A DNA stretch of 64,000 nt from contig JAEPNN010000010.1 in NCBI GenBank assembly GCA_017643385.1, positions 62,001-126,000 on the forward strand, in the 5' to 3' direction. The position numbers and the translations under genes are program-made. The notes beneath the pieces are model-generated. The model ran no database searches. It was given only the letters and a program-made list of their open reading frames with translations, and was not told the origin of the DNA. This DNA is from Dinoroseobacter sp. (lineage in GTDB: Bacteria > Pseudomonadota > Alphaproteobacteria > Rhodobacterales > Rhodobacteraceae). Each line of letters opens with the position of its first letter. The stretch's first letter is position 1. Below are positions 62,429-64,000 of this stretch, piece by piece.

Positions 62429-63232
62429 TTAAGAGGCCGCCTCATCCTCCTGAGCGCCGCCCGTCTGGGCGACAATCATGGTTACATCAGCAGCCTCAAG
62501 CATGGCCGCGGCTTTGTCTGGTATTCTGTCGTCGGTGATCACAGTGGTGACGCGGTCGAGCGGGCAGAGTACAAGGCTCGACCGTTGACTGAATTTCGAG
62601 CTGTCCACGAGGACAACCAGTTCATCTGCTTGACCGATCAGTTTTTGTTCAGCCTGAATTAGCAAGGGATCAGCCTCCATCAGGCCGAGCGGCCCAACCC
62701 CCTGCGCCCCCATGAACATGCGCTTGGCATAAAAGTTCCGTGTTACGTCATTTTCAAACGGTGACAGAATAATGTTCTGTTCGCGGTAAATCGCGCCACC
62801 CGAGAGCATGATTGTGTTTTTCGAGTGCTTCAGAAGGTGTTCGGCAATCGGGAAGGAATTGGTGAAAATCTGCATCCGGCGACTGGCCAACGGGTGCACC
62901 ATTTGAAAGGTGGTCGTCCCACCGTTGATGATGATGCTATCGCCGTCTTCGCATAGGTCGACCGCAGCTCTGGCAATCGCCTGCTTCTCGGCAATCCGTA
63001 GCGTTTCATTGACAGCAAAGGGGCGTCCAGCAAGTCCGACGAACTGTGGTGGCGTTATCGCTTCGGCCCCGCCACGCACGCGGCGCAATTTCTGCTGCAT
63101 ATGAAGCGTGGAGATATCCCTACGGATCGTCGCCTCGCTGACACCGGTCAGACTGCACAGATCGATAACCGTCACGACGGGTCGGTCCTGAACCGCTGAC
63201 AGGATAATTCTATGACGCTCTTTTTCGTGCAA
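62429..63232 (-). CDS. rhaR: DeoR-family repressor of the rhamnose locus
   Basis: A 267-residue DeoR-type regulator: the N-terminal HTH reads VVTVIDLCSLTGVSEATIRRDISTLHMQQKLRRVRGGAE and the C-terminal effector domain includes DSIIINGGTTTFQMVHPLASRRMQIFTNS, IYREQNIILSPF and LVVLVDSSKFSQRSSLVLCPL, with the usual Asp, Gly and Lys of DeoR sensor domains that bind a phosphosugar. It diverges from rhaD; the 187 bases between them hold phased CAATCA/TGATTG half-sites that are probably its operators. Confidence 0.92.
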   Translation of the reverse strand: MHEKERHRIILSAVQDRPVVTVIDLCSLTGVSEATIRRDISTLHMQQKLRRVRGGAEAITPPQFVGLAGRPFAVNETLRIAEKQAIARAAVDLCEDGDSIIINGGTTTFQMVHPLASRRMQIFTNSFPIAEHLLKHSKNTIMLSGGAIYREQNIILSPFENDVTRNFYAKRMFMGAQGVGPLGLMEADPLLIQAEQKLIGQADELVVLVDSSKFSQRSSLVLCPLDRVTTVITDDRIPDKAAAMLEAADVTMIVAQTGGAQEDEAAS

Positions 63233-63278
63233 TGCCGCCTCCTCTGCATACGACGGTGCGCAGATTCGAGCCTTCTGT

Positions 63279-63348
63279 CAATCAATTTTGATCATATCCA
63301 ATCATTCTGCATCGCAGCGTGATTGAATATGATTGTAAGTGATTGACA
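63279..63348. promoter_or_regulatory. phased RhaR operator array and rhaD promoter region
   Basis: CAATCA occurs at 63279 and 63299 (20 bases apart). Its reverse complement TGATTG occurs at 63320, 63330 and 63340 (exactly 10 bases apart). All copies are thus on helical-turn spacing, an array expected for a cooperatively binding DeoR repressor. TTGACA at 63343-63348, a -35 box, overlaps the last half-site; no good -10 was found at 17 bases. Binding would block rhaD and, leftward, rhaR. Confidence 0.75.
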
Positions 63349-63419
63349 TATTGTCACGCGCACGCAAGCCTGAGGATTAGGTTAGGTCACGATCAAACCC
63401 GGATTGCAGAGAGGGCAGA

Positions 63420-64000
63420 ATGTTGAAAACAGTCAAAAATCAACTTCTTGAAAACAGATGGGATGCAGAGACTGCGAACGGGAAATCCGAATCGGACTTG
63501 CTGCTTTATCGCTCCAACATCCTCGGTTCCGACAAACGGGTAACGAACTTTGGTGGAGGTAATACCTCGGCCAAGGTTATGGAAATTGATCCGCTAACTG
63601 GCCAGGAAGTCGAAGTTCTCTGGGTTAAAGGATCGGGCGGTGATATCGGATCGATGAAGATTGATGGTTTTTCCACACTCTACATGGAAAAGCTTACCGG
63701 TTTGAAAAACCTCTATCGTGGGGTGGATTTTGAAGATGAGATGGTTGGTTATCTGCCCCATTGCACCTTCAAATTGAACCCGCGTGCGGCCTCCATTGAC
63801 ACGCCCTTGCACGCCTATGTTCCACGCAAACATGTTGACCATGTTCATGCCGATGCAATTATTGCGATTGCGGCGTCCCAGAATTCGGAAGAGCTGACGA
63901 AAGAAATTTTTGGCGACCGGATCGGGTGGTTGCCTTGGAAACGGCCAGGGTATGAACTGGGCTTGTGGCTTGAAAAATTTTGCCTAGAAAATCCCGACGC
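63420..64000 (+). CDS. rhaD: bifunctional rhamnulose-1-phosphate aldolase/lactaldehyde dehydrogenase-type protein, 5' part
   Basis: The first 193 codons of a class II aldolase/adducin-domain protein that continues past the right edge. It begins MLKTVKNQLLENRWD after GAGGG; NFGGGNTSAKV is the phosphate-binding loop, LWVKGSGGDIGSMK follows, and HVDHVHADAIIAIAA holds the zinc His-x-His of the aldolase site. In Rhizobium RhaD is a fusion of aldolase and short-chain dehydrogenase of about 700 residues and is divergent from rhaR (established). Whether this copy is complete cannot be seen. Confidence 0.9.
   Translation, partial: MLKTVKNQLLENRWDAETANGKSESDLLLYRSNILGSDKRVTNFGGGNTSAKVMEIDPLTGQEVEVLWVKGSGGDIGSMKIDGFSTLYMEKLTGLKNLYRGVDFEDEMVGYLPHCTFKLNPRAASIDTPLHAYVPRKHVDHVHADAIIAIAASQNSEELTKEIFGDRIGWLPWKRPGYELGLWLEKFCLENPD

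Overview
The window looks like chromosomal or large-replicon DNA of a marine-type alphaproteobacterium, most likely a roseobacter-group Rhodobacteraceae. This is inferred from protein content (ExoY/ExoP-type exopolysaccharide genes, several Pot-type ABC importers, a non-pyrrolysine MttB homologue, a Rhizobium-style rha operon) and moderate-to-high GC. No rRNA, tRNA or CRISPR array was seen. Nothing was searched against a database; calls rest on reading motifs and gene order.

Layout. (1) 1-2.7 kb is a decaying edge: the 3' part of a gamma-glutamyltransferase gene, a frameshifted FAD oxidoreductase remnant, an IS3-type transposase with a nonsense codon, and the tail of an AraC-type regulator. 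(2) 2.7-15.8 kb is an exopolysaccharide locus: sugar transferase, two glycosyltransferases, a PslG-like secreted glycoside hydrolase and a Wzy-like polymerase on the minus strand; a Wzc/ExoP co-polymerase-kinase, a glycosyltransferase and a flippase on the plus strand; and a GINT1-like protein with no normal start codon. (3) 16-29.4 kb is a quaternary-amine/carnitine-like catabolic island: MttB-family methyltransferase, GlxA-type regulator, acyl-CoA dehydrogenase, ADP-forming acyl-CoA synthetase, CaiD-like hydratase, BKACE enzyme, Asp/Glu racemase-family protein, a PotABCD-type importer and a GntR/FCD regulator. (4) 29.6-35 kb holds a hybrid histidine kinase, a Crp/Fnr-like regulator divergent from a small membrane protein, and a tyrosine recombinase that has lost most catalytic residues. 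(5) 35.4-47.5 kb is a second nitrogen-compound island: agmatinase-family ureohydrolase, DUF1989 protein, diaminopropionate ammonia-lyase-like enzyme, M24 metallohydrolase, EutA/maleate isomerase-like protein, an ABC importer with two oddly enlarged permeases, and a clear creatinase. (6) 47.6-53 kb is a LysR-controlled catabolic operon (DUF1185, alpha/beta hydrolase, luciferase-like monooxygenase, aldehyde dehydrogenase) facing a carboxymuconolactone decarboxylase-family gene. (7) 53-56 kb is AT-rich and gene-poor, with a small lipoprotein, a secreted protein and an IS5-type transposase remnant. (8) 56-64 kb is an L-rhamnose catabolic locus, rhaRSTPQUK, divergent from rhaD, which runs off the right end.

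Together the genes describe a cell that scavenges small nitrogenous osmolytes (betaines, carnitine-like compounds, guanidino compounds) and rhamnose, and secretes a polysaccharide. The most interesting parts are the MttB/CaiD/BKACE island, the creatinase/DUF1989/ureohydrolase island with its modified permeases, and several visible regulatory elements: helically phased half-sites at rhaR-rhaD, perfect palindromes before two transport operons, and hairpins covering translation starts.
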